DNA from: Nematopogon swammerdamellus
Taxonomy: Eukaryota > Arthropoda > Insecta > Lepidoptera > Adelidae
Direction: 5' to 3'
Length of the DNA stretch: 64,000 nt
Assembly (NCBI GenBank): GCA_946902875.1
Contig: OX336345.1
Span: 18,259,395 to 18,323,394, forward strand
The notes under the pieces were generated by a model, which was given only the letters and a program-made list of their open reading frames with translations, did no database searches and had not been told where the DNA came from. Below are positions 30,311 to 40,920 of the stretch, piece by piece. Both the position numbers and the translations under genes were made by a program. The number at the start of each line of letters is the position of its first letter. Position 1 is the first letter of the stretch.

Positions 30311-31933
30311 CACAGTGTTACACATACTGTTGGATTCCCGACGAAAAAACATTAAAGTAATGTCACACCACGTCACTTCAGTGCAGTGACACAAACACGC
30401 CCGTGTGCTCGCGCCCCGGTGTCGCCACACGTTCTTTCGCCGCTCCGCCGCGCCGATCGCCGATTGCGAAGCGCGCACGGGGTGGACGACCTGCTATCTA
30501 CGTGTACGTTATCGCTACGGTCTAGAATTTCCTGTGTGTCCTATTGATGCTCGCTCGATAGCTGCAATATTGCAATGTGTCGAATTTGGCGATGCATCAT
30601 GTTCAAATTCCAATCAATAATCAAATTTAAAATTAGTTTTTCTTGATAGTTCAGTGTGTGACAGATTTCACCACCTTTGACTAAAATGTAACTGCCGGTT
30701 AACTCTTGTATGAGAAAATAATTGACAACGCATTTATGAGAAATGTCACTTAAACCGACAAATAACTGTTGGAAGAGACCATAAGTTTACAGATTTCAAG
30801 TATTGGAATGAATTTAGTGATATTAATAAGCCTTTTTACACAGCACAAAAATTTATAGATCATTCTCAAAAAGAGTAAATAAGGTTATATCGTATAAATA
30901 TGTTTTCGAAAGCCCCACGGCAAATATAAATTCAAGCAACAGTATTTTCTCGTTCATAATTATTTCTTCATTGATTTTAATGTTAAAATTTAAATTTTCT
31001 CATTCGAAATAGTTTATTTGTATATAATGTTGGTATGCTTTACATAATTACATATTTACATCGTCATTCCATTATCATACTAATTAGTATTATTTTCCTT
31101 ATTCCGTGGTTCAAACTTTGAAGGATTTCTTCTAGATAAAAACGCTGACGACTCACTCAACAGGATGGCAGTAAAGCCTCTTTTTAATCCTCGTATTGTC
31201 TCAAGGGATCGACAGGCTGTGTTTGCGCTGGCTTAACTACATCTTCTGGGAAAACATCTCTGCGGTAGGTCGCCCCTGTTTGAATAAGGCTCTGAAAAAT
31301 TCTAGAATGAGATATGTGTACAGGAACAAACTTTATACGCCGGACTTTCGACTCCATGTTTCGTCATTTGCCGCAGTACGCTTACTATGAAATTTTATCA
31401 TAGCTAAAAGCTAACGCCAACCGAAATGTGATCGTATCTTTTATTATTTGGTATCCATAGCACTGTCTTTTTGTTTTACCCAACCACAAGGCAGCAAAAA
31501 GGATTATGTAATCAGTTGAAATATTTAATTGAAAATAATTATATCAGTATTTATGTATATTTTAACAACTTCAAATTTATGGAAGGAATCTCATAGGAAT
31601 CTCCATAATTGTAATTATTAATTTTTCAGACATTATTTTTCAAGATTAAATTTATTATAAATAACTTAAAACTCACTAACAAACATGACAATCACTATAA
31701 AAAAGGACCTAGAACGCTTGTGGCATTACCTCGCTGGATGGCAAGGCGTATCCTAGTTGCGTCTACCAGCAGAGGGCAGGCTACACTATCTGATATGATG
31801 GTGTTTTATTTAAATGTTCGGCCTGTACTCCGTAAAAATCTGAAGTAAAAAAATAGTACCCTTTAATTAAATTTTGGGACAATTATTATGCAATGAAATA
31901 TAAAAAAATAAAAAACAGATCAAATTCACTCAC
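30311..31933. other. No gene recognised
   Basis: 30,390-30,520 is GC-rich (71-aa plus ORF, 30,405-30,620, Arg/Cys-rich, no motif). The rest is AT-rich. Confidence 0.35.
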
Positions 31934-32127
31934 GTCAAATTCGCCAACAAACACCCAAGTCTCCATCCTCCAAGATTCCAGAAATAACTCACAGATAATC
32001 CCACAGCATCCCGCATCCAGGAACGCTTTGTAATCCTCTAATCCCACTTTATCCCGTAACAAAATACCGTGCGGTAGGTGGCTCGTGGAAGGGGCAATAA
32101 AGGCTGTTTCATAGGGCAATGAGACCC
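31934..32127 (-). other. Candidate exon of unknown gene
   Basis: 194-nt segment between acceptor GTGTATGTATAG and donor GTGAGT (31,933-31,928). It is open for 64 codons and contains SLPYETAFIAPSTSHLPHG, LLRDKVGLEDYKAFLDAGC and RMETWVFVGEFD. Composition looks coding (few rare patterns, balanced residues). It ends in phase 0, so it cannot be spliced between the 55-kb and 25.9-kb FGF exons. It may belong to a gene nested in the FGF intron or to a transposon. I do not recognise the sequence. Confidence 0.35.
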
Positions 32128-32200
32128 CTATACATACACCTCATAACATGAAGGCGTAAAATGGCTTTAAAACTTCTAACCACGAAGAAATAAATGTGAA

Positions 32201-32304
32201 TAGTAATAACTGCGTGTACTTTGATTATTAAAATATAGAGTAATATTCATTTATAGTAATAACTGAATGTACTTTGATTATTAAAATATAGAGTAATATT
32301 CATT
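32201..32304. repeat. 52-bp tandem duplication
   Basis: Two adjacent 52-bp copies starting TAGTAATAACTG and containing GTACTTTGATTATTAAAATA, differing at only a few bases. Confidence 0.9.
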
Positions 32305-32802
32305 TACTCATTCAGCAGTTTACCAAATGTACAGTATTTGGGAATTATGCATAATCAAGATTTTCATCAAAGGAGCTGAGCAGCGAACGAAAATTTTGAA
32401 ATAAATTAAATTTTATTTTCAAATACTTGAAGAATATTATAACGACAATTCCGCCGCGCCACATGAAAACGTGGTAATACCTGCTTCTCAACGCACCGGA
32501 CCCATTGAATTTCTATGATCGCACCGCTGCTCCTGCAGTTTTTTATGAGGTACCCTTGAGGTACCACGCGCACTACGCGAAGTTTCAGGCTTTTATCTAC
32601 CACTCACGCCAGACTTCTAGAAACCATCGAATGCCGTGCCGCTGCCGCAAAAGACCACCTCCCGGGAGTTCTGTGGCGCCATCGTCCATCTGGGCTGTCA
32701 TTTACTTCAGTCAATAAAAAAACATTATTGTTGTGTAAAAGGTTGAGTGGAAGAAAAATGCATTCTAATTAACCTTCTGCATTGCGGACAATTTTTGTTT
32801 TT
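32305..32802. other. No gene recognised
   Basis: 32,440-32,710 is GC-richer with short ORFs on both strands (minus 32,406-32,603, 65 aa; plus 32,505-32,717, 70 aa). Neither shows a motif. Confidence 0.35.
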
Positions 32803-33118
32803 GTTTTTATGGAAACAGACACTGTTGGCTATATCACCTACTACATCCGTGATGTCAGCCCATAACACCTTGGTCAACTAGGTGTCATGTCAGTGCTTCC
32901 CTTCGGTCGTGTCGGCTACACTGAACTGGACGGAAAACACAAACTCTTTAAATAGCCGTTTCAACCGACCTTTCATTCAGTGCGGTGGTACCAACCCGGG
33001 CGGGTTATACCCTACCACCTAGTAAGGTAAGAAGGGAAGGGACCTACGGACCTACGTAAGGTGTTCTTATGATCAGACCGACAGTCGACCGGCCGCACCA
33101 ATGTGCTACCGAGGCTGA
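32803..33118 (-). mobile_element. SINE-A with internal deletion
   Basis: The complement has the box A end (TCAGCCTCGGTAGCACATTG, GTGCGGCCGGTCGACTG) and the full 3' body with A-rich end, but the 5S-like segment and box B are missing. A short GGACCTACGGACCTACGTA duplication marks the junction. Confidence 0.8.
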
Positions 33119-33744
33119 CGAATATTGAATGTTGTAACATTATATATATAATTTTAAAGACAATTGTTACCTATCAAATTGCTGCCGGCTATATACATAT
33201 ATATTACATACTTAATGACAAGTAATGTTCCATACTTCCCCGCTAACCCCTCTATACATAAAGTCTCCGTAATATCATCGGCAGTAAAGCTAATCCCACA
33301 GGAGAAGGTACCTATCGTAAAGGAAGTGAATATCCTGGACTTTCGCTGGTAATCCAGGATCTAACTCAGACAAATAATTTCGAAAATAGTAGTTCGTTAA
33401 GTGTAAATATGGCTTTAGCTGTGCTTTAGCTAGTGGTTGAGGCGAAGATATATTTAAATAGATCTTAATGGATAATCTTCTCTTAATAAATGGATTACAG
33501 TCTAATGTTAGTTTTCTCTGTATATTTTATTTGTCCTTTTTATTTAAACGTCGACTTATGTAAGTCCTCAGTACCTACTGTTAATCCGGAAACTTAAAAA
33601 GAGTATAATTAATAACAGAGAAAACTTAAAAACATTAGTATTTTATTCGTGTATATATTTTTATTTATTTATATATTTTTATCTATTTATTTATATTTAT
33701 CTTGTATAATTTGCTGAAATTTTAAATCTACATCATTCTTATTT

Positions 33745-33867
33745 ATTCTCTGCCACTCCACACTCATTCATGATAACCCAAAGGTTGGCTGGAGGAGAGT
33801 GCGTACGGCGTTAAGCTATACCTTTTGAATTTTTTTTAAAGTCCAATAAACATATTTTGATTTGATC
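33745..33867 (+). mobile_element. LINE-type 3' tail
   Basis: CTCTGCCACTCCACACTCAT, CCAAAGGTTGGCTGGAGGAG and CCAATAAACATATTTTGATT resemble retroelement 3' UTR ends (GGTTGRCTGG...AATAAA). Coding part absent. Confidence 0.45.
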
Positions 33868-33878
33868 TTTCTGCGTAT

Positions 33879-33937
33879 TTTCAATTTCCTCACTATTTTT
33901 GTATATAATATATACAAAAATAGTGAGGAAATTGAAA
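33879..33937. repeat. 59-bp near-perfect palindrome
   Basis: Arms of 29 bp (33,879-33,907 and 33,909-33,937) are exact reverse complements about a single central A. The arm is TTTCAATTTCCTCACTATTT then TTGTATATA. There is no spacer. Confidence 0.95.
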
Positions 33938-34029
33938 TTTTTTTATCATATTATGATAAAAAATTACAGTTGAATATCACAAATAACTAACTAAATATTT
34001 TTTTCTATATACTTAATATCTTGAAATGT

Positions 34030-34155
34030 AGGCACGTTCCAAACATCTAAAGGTTGACTGGACGAAATCTCTATGAGGGACAAGTTTTCCTTTGCACCTA
34101 AGTTATGGTTTACACTACTGTAAAATTGATGTTGAGTAATAAACAATTTCTAGTT
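34030..34155 (+). mobile_element. LINE-type tail
   Basis: ACATCTAAAGGTTGACTGGA, CGAAATCTCTATGAGGGACA, CCTTTGCACCTAAG, GAGTAATAAACAATTTCTAG: same order as the tails at 5.3 and 48.3 kb. Confidence 0.6.
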
Positions 34156-34275
34156 ATCTGTCAAATTTTTATTATCAGTCAAATGTAATGCCTGTGTTAT
34201 GAATAAATGTGAGTATTTAAATTTAAATAAAAATGAAATAATAACAATTGAATAATGCTTTGACAAAAAACTAAT

Positions 34276-34600
34276 GTAATGTACCGTTCGGGGCCGGTCG
34301 GTACTTAAAATAATAGCCCCACAGCATCTCTCCCCGTGCATTTCGTAAAAAAGTAACTAAGGTATACGGACAAGATGCCGTGCTAAAGAGCGACAGGCTA
34401 GCCACCTCCCACCTTGGCACAATCCTCACACCGAGCCATGCAGCAGGTGGGTGTCTTCGTGCCTTACTTGCTGCTTGATAGTGATCTTGTCCGAACACTT
34501 TGCGAAACAACACGGTCGGTTTTGTGCTGTAATTTACCATAGTCCTTGCAGCACAACACCGATTACTCTGCTTACCCCGATTGATGTTATACAGGGTGTG
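34276..34600 (-). repeat. Repeat P, near full length
   Basis: Minus-strand copy: GTACCGTTCGGGGCCGG, ATAGCCCCACAGCATCTCTC, GAGCGACAGGCTAGCCACCT, GCAGCACAACACCGATTACT, ending in ATGTTATACAGGGTGTGGTA and TATATAT in place of (ATGT)n. Confidence 0.8.
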
Positions 34601-34609
34601 GTATATATT

Positions 34610-34970
34610 TATATATGCATGTTGTTCAAAAAAATAATCTAAATTAATATTACCTATTAATAAACTATAATATATATAAAATATATTAATAAACTATGAA
34701 ATACAAATTAATCTTAAGTAATCGTCTTTAATTGTAAGTACATGTATATAACGTGTCCACTACATAAACTAAGGTACCTAATATTGACCACACAAGCCAC
34801 CACTGAACATGATGCGATGCACACCTAATCGAAATCAAAGAGGTACATATATATCATAAAACACACACGGTGCGCGCAATTAGTACAGTCGATGAAAAAA
34901 TCGACAGTAAATGCAAAACCCCAACAGCGATGTGTCCAAATTAAAATTATTTATCGATTGGCTATACAAT
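34610..34970. other. AT-rich, no gene seen
   Basis: Includes a duplicated AATATATTAATAAACTAT motif near 34,650-34,700. No other feature. Confidence 0.4.
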
Positions 34971-35118
34971 TTTTTTTATGTAATGCGGCATGGGTGTTTT
35001 GGCCGGACGGGCCAAAGCACATGCCCCAGCCATCCAATATCATCTCCGAGAAGGTAGGTGCCATACCGGAGACTTCCCTTTGCATTGCTGGCTATAACGG
35101 ACTGGAGGACTGAGCTAG
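34971..35118 (-). mobile_element. SINE-B 3' fragment
   Basis: Plus-strand TTTTTTTTATGTAATGCGGC, GGGCCAAAGCACATGCCCCA, GAAGGTAGGTGCCATACCGG, GGAGACTTCCCTTTGCATTG: the reverse of the SINE-B body, with poly-A at 34,971. Confidence 0.75.
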
Positions 35119-35411
35119 CCTCATAAATACACTTTAAATTAAATAACACTCATAAAATCAATATTACCAATTTAATTTACGTCCTGAGAGGCAATTTATT
35201 GTGACCGGATAAATATATGTATTTTGCACTTTTCGTTCCAACTGTACCCAGCTAGGGTCGACACATTAGTCTACATCCACGACATTGCGCAGGATATCGG
35301 GTTACGCTCGATACATGGATGCATTAATTGTGATGGATAAGTTACCTTGAGAAGTACTGACTAGCTGGTCCTAATGTGGTGGTAATCGTAACGCAAACGT
35401 TTAGCCGGGGT

Positions 35412-36004
35412 AATAAATTGTAATAATATTGTATTTCTTGTAAGCACAGTTGTAACACAGGGAATCCTAAATTTTAAACAGGGTTCCATTAGAAACTACA
35501 TCCTATAGATAAATAATAGCGACTCTAGTAACCCCTAGTAATATTGTATTTCTTGTAAGCACAGTTGTAACACAGGGAATCCTAAATTTTAAACAGGGTT
35601 CCATTAGAAACTACATCCAATAGATAAATAATAGCGACTCTAGTAACCCCTAGTAATATTGTATTTCTTGTAAGCACAGTTGTAACACAGGGAATCCTAA
35701 ATTTTAAACAGGGTTCAATTAGAAACTACATCCAATTGATAAATAATATAGCGACTCTAGTAACCCCTAGTAATATTGTATTTCTTGTAAGCACAGTTGT
35801 AACACAGGGAATCCTAAATTTTAAACAGGGTTCCATTAGAAACTACATCCAATAGATAAATAATAGCGACTCTAGTAACCCCTAGTAATATTGTATTTCC
35901 TGTAAGCACAGTTGTAACACAGGGAATCCTAAATTTTAAACAGGGTTCCATTAGAAACTACATCCAATAGATAAATAATAGCGACTCTAGTAACCCCTAG
36001 TAAT
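35412..36004. repeat. 115-bp tandem array, five units
   Basis: The landmark GTATTTCTTGTAAGCACAGT occurs at 35,431, 35,546, 35,661, 35,778 and (one change, TTCC) 35,893, giving unit lengths of 115, 115, 117 and 115 bp. Units are nearly identical. The 117-bp unit gained two bases in AATAATATAGCG. The unit contains CACAGGGAATCCTAAATTTT and GCGACTCTAGTAACCCCTAG. Confidence 0.95.
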
Positions 36005-36047
36005 TGTAACGAGTGCTTTCATTTGGTACTTCACATGATGCACTTAA

Positions 36048-36295
36048 AAACAACCGGCCAAGTGCAAGTCGAACTCGCGCACCGAGGATTCCGTATCGCC
36101 ATGTCAATGTCAGCTCCACTCACGCCATCTATGTATTAGTTAAAATGCTTCATACTTTTTTCGGTGGATGGTGCGCATACACTTTAGTTTCATGTATACG
36201 GGGACCCCCGTGAATTTTTTACTTTTTCTTATTTTTATTATTTGTTGTTAGGTATATCGGCCATAATAACACATATTCTGTGAAATTTCAATACA
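36048..36295 (-). mobile_element. Repeat G, 3' two thirds
   Basis: Plus-strand ACCGGCCAAGTGCAAGTCGA, ACTCGCGCACCGAGGATTCC, TATACGGGGACCCCCGTGAA, GCCATAATAACACATATTCT. The GGTTCCGTA end is missing, replaced by the MITE at 36,338. Confidence 0.75.
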
Positions 36296-36337
36296 GCCAG
36301 CTATACACATTGCATCGCTTAAGGTGGGTACAGACTG

Positions 36338-36500
36338 GTGCAATGTAACATGGAATGCATCATGCGTTGCAAGAATTTGCCATACACATTGCTGCGAACT
36401 GAAATCATCTGAGGCTGCGAAGTAACATTTATTATAACGCGTGTTACATCTAACACGCGTTATATTATAATAAATTCCCATAGTACATTGTTACATTGCT
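36338..36500. mobile_element. MITE with nested 14-bp hairpin
   Basis: Ends TGGTGCAATGTAACATGG and ACATTGTTACATTGC are inverted. Inside, TATAACGCGTGTTA (36,433-36,446) and TAACACGCGTTATA (36,451-36,464) form a perfect hairpin with loop CATC. Confidence 0.65.
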
Positions 36501-36622
36501 TATCCATCAACCCTAGCCACACATAATCCCAGGCATGACTGGTGGAGGCCCTTAGGATTTAAGATCGCCTTTGGTCACTTTCTACTGTGCAATAAAGTAT
36601 ATTTTCATTACATTTCATTGCT
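36501..36622 (+). mobile_element. LINE-type tail, second family
   Basis: ATCCATCAACCCTAGCCACA, TCCCAGGCATGACTGGTGGA, GTGCAATAAAGTATATTTTC: same as 47.2-47.35 kb. It directly follows the MITE. Confidence 0.65.
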
Positions 36623-37680
36623 TCATGTAAAATGCACGCTACACGGTCATCCCTGTTGCATTAGCATCGGAATGTGTCAATACAAACAACTGTGACACCG
36701 ATCAACGCATCTCCACGCCCAGCGCCTATCCATTCCTCTGTGCATAGATCTTTTTCAATATGTTCAGCCTTAAAACTACATTCCCGCGGCTACGCATCAT
36801 CGCGGCAAAAGGAAAAAAATACAGCCGAATTGAGAACCTCCTCCTTTTTAAGTCGGTTAAAAATGGCTATTTTTCAGTAGAAATTCGTACTTTACACTCG
36901 ATCGTTTAGGTACATTTTCGCACGCAGCGATTGGCGACGTGAAGCAGTAGGCTATTAAAGCCGAAAGTATGGAACTTTTTCTATGGAGTGATTTATCTGT
37001 TACGAAGTAACTATTAAATAATCTGTGGCAAAAGTCTGTGAAAATCCCGTCTGAATCGATTAACTAGTTGTCGATTTAAAAGCGAAAATACTCGTAGAAG
37101 TGAATAAAAACCGCGGTAGTATGATAAAAACAATTATGTGGTTGCAGAGCATTGACCTTACCGTATAGTTCACAATAAAAATTTAATACGCAAAAACAAC
37201 ATAATAGAACCATGTTTCACTAACAGAAATGATAATTAACCGAAGAGGCGCGTACGCATGTGTACAAAATGTCGTATAACATTTCACCTTGTTGCCGTGT
37301 ACCAATGTTCGCGTAGGAAGTAATAACGTGTCTCTAATATTTAGTTTCTTGTTCCGTATGTACGGAGTGTTTGGCCACGTACTTTTGTACGTTTTAGAAA
37401 TGTCAAAAGACCCCAAGGGCACTCAGGAATTCATCGGAAGACATTGGCGGACTGTGGACGCAAATAGTGGTGCAAGAACATTGGAAGTCACGTTTTTGAA
37501 TACGGGAGCGCCCATGAACCGTTGGGGATCGAAACAGTTTTGAACTAAATCCATATATGTCGGACCTCTTAGGTGTAAAAAATTTGGTAAAAACGGAAAA
37601 AACGTATTCCTAAAAAATTTCGTTCCATTGGTTATTTAATTAAACCATGTAGTTGAAATTTATGAAAATAGGAATTTGTT
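36623..37680. other. No gene recognised
   Basis: An 84-aa plus ORF (37,289-37,543) includes MSKDPKGTQEFIGRHWRTVD and TFLNTGAPMNRWGSKQF. It reads plausibly but matches nothing I know and has no splice context. Otherwise unremarkable. Confidence 0.3.
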
Positions 37681-38173
37681 ACCCGACTACGCGAAAAAGG
37701 AGGGTTCTGTTTTTCGAGTGTATGTGTATATTTCTGTGTCACGCCCTGTAGCCTAAACTAGGCTCGATGAATTTTAACACATGAAAAGTGTCGTTGGATT
37801 CATCTCACTCGCGCGAATTTTTTTCTCATGAATTCAAAATGGCGGCCGTTAGTCGACATATTGTGAAACTTTGAAAATAGTTCTTCTTCAAACCTTCGAG
37901 TGCGTTATCATTAGTGTGGGGTGAGCTCGAAAAGGCGATTTAAAAAATATACCACATTTAATGGTTTTGAACTAAAATTAATTAAATAAAAAATTTAATA
38001 ATTATTTACAAAACCCGACTGCTGAAACAATTAAGGAAAGATCAAGGAACAAGGAAATAGAGTGGAAATTATGTAGTCGGGCGTGTAGAAGGATTCGAAT
38101 AAACAGATTCGCCCGACTATAGCATTTCCTACTGACCTTTCCTTGGCTCCTAAATTTTTTTAGCCGTCGGGTT
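37681..38173. mobile_element. ACCCGACT-type element(s), nested inverted repeats
   Basis: ACCCGACTACGCGAAAAAGG at 37,681. From 38,010 AAACCCGACTGCTGAAAC and AAGGAAAGATCAAGG face CCTTTCCTTGGCTCC and AGCCGTCGGGTTT (to 38,173). Within, GTAGTCGGGCG and CGCCCGACTAT form a second inverted pair. Probably a MITE inserted beside or within a related element. Confidence 0.55.
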
Positions 38174-38612
38174 TGATAATTTATTTTTTTGTCTCCTTTT
38201 CTCTGGGTCTAGATAGTGAAGACTACGCACATTTACTACGGACCTACACACGAAAGTAACAACAACAATGTTGACAAAAATACTATGACCGATGCTTTTT
38301 CCAATCTTAAAATGTTCTGGGGTCACAGACATAATAACATCAGCGAGACACAGCTAGTCTATAGGCCTCTTCTATCTTGATGCCCCCTGCGAATTCTTCC
38401 ACCCGACCTTGTTCTAGTTCCCTCAAGAGACGTCAACAGAAGTACCTACATACCTACATATGTCTCTCTCTTATAATAAGATGGGTTTTCTGTATATTTC
38501 TTATAAGAAAAATTTTCTTTTTCAAATGTTTCAAACGGTACGTCGTCGTATTTTGTTCATTGCTTTCAGTATTTGTTTGTCGATTTTTCTGTGCCTTCAT
38601 TTTTTATTTGCC
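38174..38612. other. No gene seen
   Basis: AT-rich. The 79-aa ORF here is hydrophobic low-complexity. Confidence 0.4.
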
Positions 38613-39160
38613 ATAGATCCCGTTTGCTTCCCTACTGCATATAGATAATGTTTTGCTCTGTATTTAATTTTGTTCTATCCCTTTCTCTATTGTTTGGTTT
38701 TACATTGTTATTCTTCATTATGTATTCTTGGTTAGTATTGTTTAGTATTTTTCTTCTTTTTCGTGTGTATTTGTTTTTTTGTTTTTTTTTTTTTTTTATT
38801 TATGTTAGTAGGTACCTAATATATCGTATATGTAGACTGTAAGTGTAATAATCATTTGACGTAAGTGTATTGTAAAGCGCCTAGCGTATGAGTTACTACT
38901 TACTAGGAAAAGGATAGGCTTAAAATCAGCAAGGTGTGCACAGTGGGCTTACTTGTAAGCTGCGCCTAGACCCATTTCACTCAATATCAACTGCATTTCC
39001 TTTTGTACTCTTGTTATGTACTTGAACCGAAAAAGTGAAATAAACAAGCATTCTATTTTTGTCTATTTTACTGCAGTTTCAGGCTTTATCTTCTCTTAAG
39101 TGTTACATTTCCATTACCGCAATAACGTCATGACAAAATCATCGGAGATAAATCGACTTT
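38613..39160 (-). repeat. Dispersed repeat copy split by an insertion
   Basis: GATCCCGTTTGCTTCCCTAC (38,616 on) continues after 39,075 as GTTTCAGGCTTTATCTTCTC and TTCCATTACCGCAATAACGT. Together these match the uninterrupted copy at 39,447-39,575. The break is the element at 38,640-39,068. Confidence 0.75.
38640..39068 (+). mobile_element. 429-bp retroposon-like insertion with 7-bp target duplication
   Basis: TACTGCA occurs at both borders (38,633-38,639 and 39,069-39,075) and once in the empty-site logic of the intact copy. The insert is T-rich at the left and ends GTGAAATAAACAAGCATTCT, with a polyadenylation signal near the 3' end, like a LINE 3' UTR. CTACTTACTAGGAAAAGGAT and GGGCTTACTTGTAAGC lie inside. 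Confidence 0.7.
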
Positions 39161-39189
39161 AATTGAATAGTTCATAAATTTCTGTATTT

Positions 39190-39194
<5 letters not shown>

Positions 39195-39221
<27 letters not shown>
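39195..39221. repeat. (AC)n microsatellite
   Basis: Uninterrupted AC run of 27 bp. Confidence 0.95.
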
Positions 39222-39446
39222 CTTCCATCCCAACCAAGAACAACTCTCTAAATGTTCTTGCTCCCAACGTAACACTTGCCAACTTAACACACGCTGCTCC
39301 ACGTTAAAGTACTACCGTGCAAATGCTATACAAAATCAACAAACTAATTTCATAATTAAAGTCAAATCATATTTTAACTCGAGTGGAGCCGCGGACAAGG
39401 CCAGTGGAACACAAGTGCGACGGGCGCGAACTCATCGACCCCGTTT

Positions 39447-39575
39447 GCTTGCCCTACTGCGGTTTCAGGCCTTACCTTGTCCCTCTTAAGCCTTCACATC
39501 TCCATAACCGCAGTGACGTCGTGACTAAGCTTGGCGACAAAGTCATCGCAGACGAACCGACATCAATATGAGCTA
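39447..39575 (-). repeat. Dispersed repeat, intact copy
   Basis: GACCCCGTTTGCTTGCCCTA, GGTTTCAGGCCTTACCTTGT, CCATAACCGCAGTGACGTCG. The complement contains LSPSLVTTSLRLWRCEGLRG followed by ACAAG|GTAAGG, an exon-like end. Because a second copy lies 0.4 kb away, I treat it as a repeat rather than a gene. Confidence 0.5.
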
Positions 39576-40320
39576 GGATGACAACAGCTGTCTAATTCGA
39601 TTAAATCGTTAATACGAAATGCGGGCGGCGAGAAATGAAGATGAATGTGTTGCTGTCGCATTCTACCATCTACCTCTCAAACACTGAGAGAAAGGGACAT
39701 CATAAATACATTCAAAGAAATATATTTTTCGAATTCCGCTGTTTCCTCCTCCAAAACTGGGCCGATATTTCAACATCTGTATTCAAATAAAACATTGCAT
39801 TTCTGTACCTACGTATTGTTTTCCTGTCATTCCGGAAAATTGTGTAGTGAACGTCTGTTGATGGCTCATAGTTTGAGGAATTTTGGACGGTTGTAACGCC
39901 TATAAGAATGATCTTATCAAAGAACTTTAAACGTACAGGCGAATGTGTATAGTATACTTACGTACAGGCGAATGTGTATAGTATAACAAACTCTTTGATT
40001 ATTATTAATCAAAATCATGACACAATAATACAATATAACAATAAAATTAAACTAAAATTAAGAAATATGAAAAACTAAACTAAAATAATTTATAATCTAA
40101 ACCTAAAAAAATAATAATAATAATTAAAACTACCAAAATTCCATAATTAAGTTTTTTTTTATGTAAAATTAATATAAAAGAAAATGTGTCAATAAACGAA
40201 TAAATAATTAAAACTACCTATAAATAATATATTTCATTAAAACATAATTTGCTCTAGTGCCATAATCTTTAAAGTTTTTGTATGAATAAGACACCGGCCT
40301 CGTTTCCTCTTAAGGGCGCG
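39576..40320. other. AT-rich, no gene seen
   Basis: Besides the 29-bp duplication, nothing supported. 40,020-40,200 is A-rich. Confidence 0.4.
39931..39988. repeat. 29-bp tandem duplication
   Basis: ACGTACAGGCGAATGTGTAT followed by AGTATACTT is repeated immediately, with no mismatch over the shared 27 bp. Confidence 0.9.
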
Positions 40321-40530
40321 CGCGTAAAACTGTAGGGGCATTGTCCCCTTACCATATTCTGGTAGGATAAACACCGGACTGATTGAAGGTCGGTCGAAGC
40401 GTAAATAGTTAATGTTCTCCGTTTCGACCAAACGGAAAACACTGGCACGGCATGCCACCTAGTTCACCAAGGTATCATGGGCTGAATAAGAAGTAGGTGA
40501 TGTAGTCAAACATGAGGTTCCATTAATTAA
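40321..40530 (+). mobile_element. Diverged SINE-A/B-type body
   Basis: GTAAAACTGTAGGGGCATTG, GGTCGGTCGAAGCGTAAATA, ATGCCACCTAGTTCACCAAG, GTAGGTGATGTAGTCAAACA and GAGGTTCCATTAATTAAAA. Head missing. It carries its own substitutions (CAAACATGAGG for CAACCGTGTC), so it may be a third subfamily, also seen weakly at 56.55 kb. Confidence 0.65.
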
Positions 40531-40781
40531 AAAAATCATTCAGAAGGCATGCACTCAATTTCAAACAGACAGAAGATTATTCTAAAAAGCAATAAAATTA
40601 TTTAAACATTTCCGCGACGGCACATACCTGACATCTAAATATTTATATCAAACCAATGGCGCCAAGGTATTGACTTCAAAGTCTATCGGTGTTTCAACGC
40701 CAAACAGTGCACCGACCAAAGAATTTCAAACGAAAGAAGAGACATCATCTCGTCGAGCCGTAAAAAAAGTGTACACAAGAG

Positions 40782-40920
40782 ACGAAGTGGTGTGCACTAA
40801 GATGAAATTGTTGGCAAAAAGATGAAATTGTGTGCTCACAGATGAAATTACGTGGAAAAATATTAAATTGTGCGCACAGAAATTAAATTATGTGCACAAA
40901 GGCGAAATTACAGATTATGT
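40782..40920. repeat. Degenerate 25-27-bp tandem repeat
   Basis: Five or more units of the form (G)ATGAAATTGTGTGCACAAA: e.g. AGATGAAATTGTTGGCAAAA, AGATGAAATTGTGTGCTCAC, AGATGAAATTACGTGGAAAA. Confidence 0.7.

Noticed and set aside
35412..36004. CRISPR array
   Set aside because: The 115-bp units are uniform tandem copies without variable spacers.
38377..38842. Three hydrophobic plus ORFs (62-79 aa)
   Set aside because: T-rich low complexity; they cross the border of a dated insertion, so cannot be one gene.
39195..39221. CRISPR or telomere-like array
   Set aside because: Plain AC microsatellite; no spacers and no TTAGG repeats.
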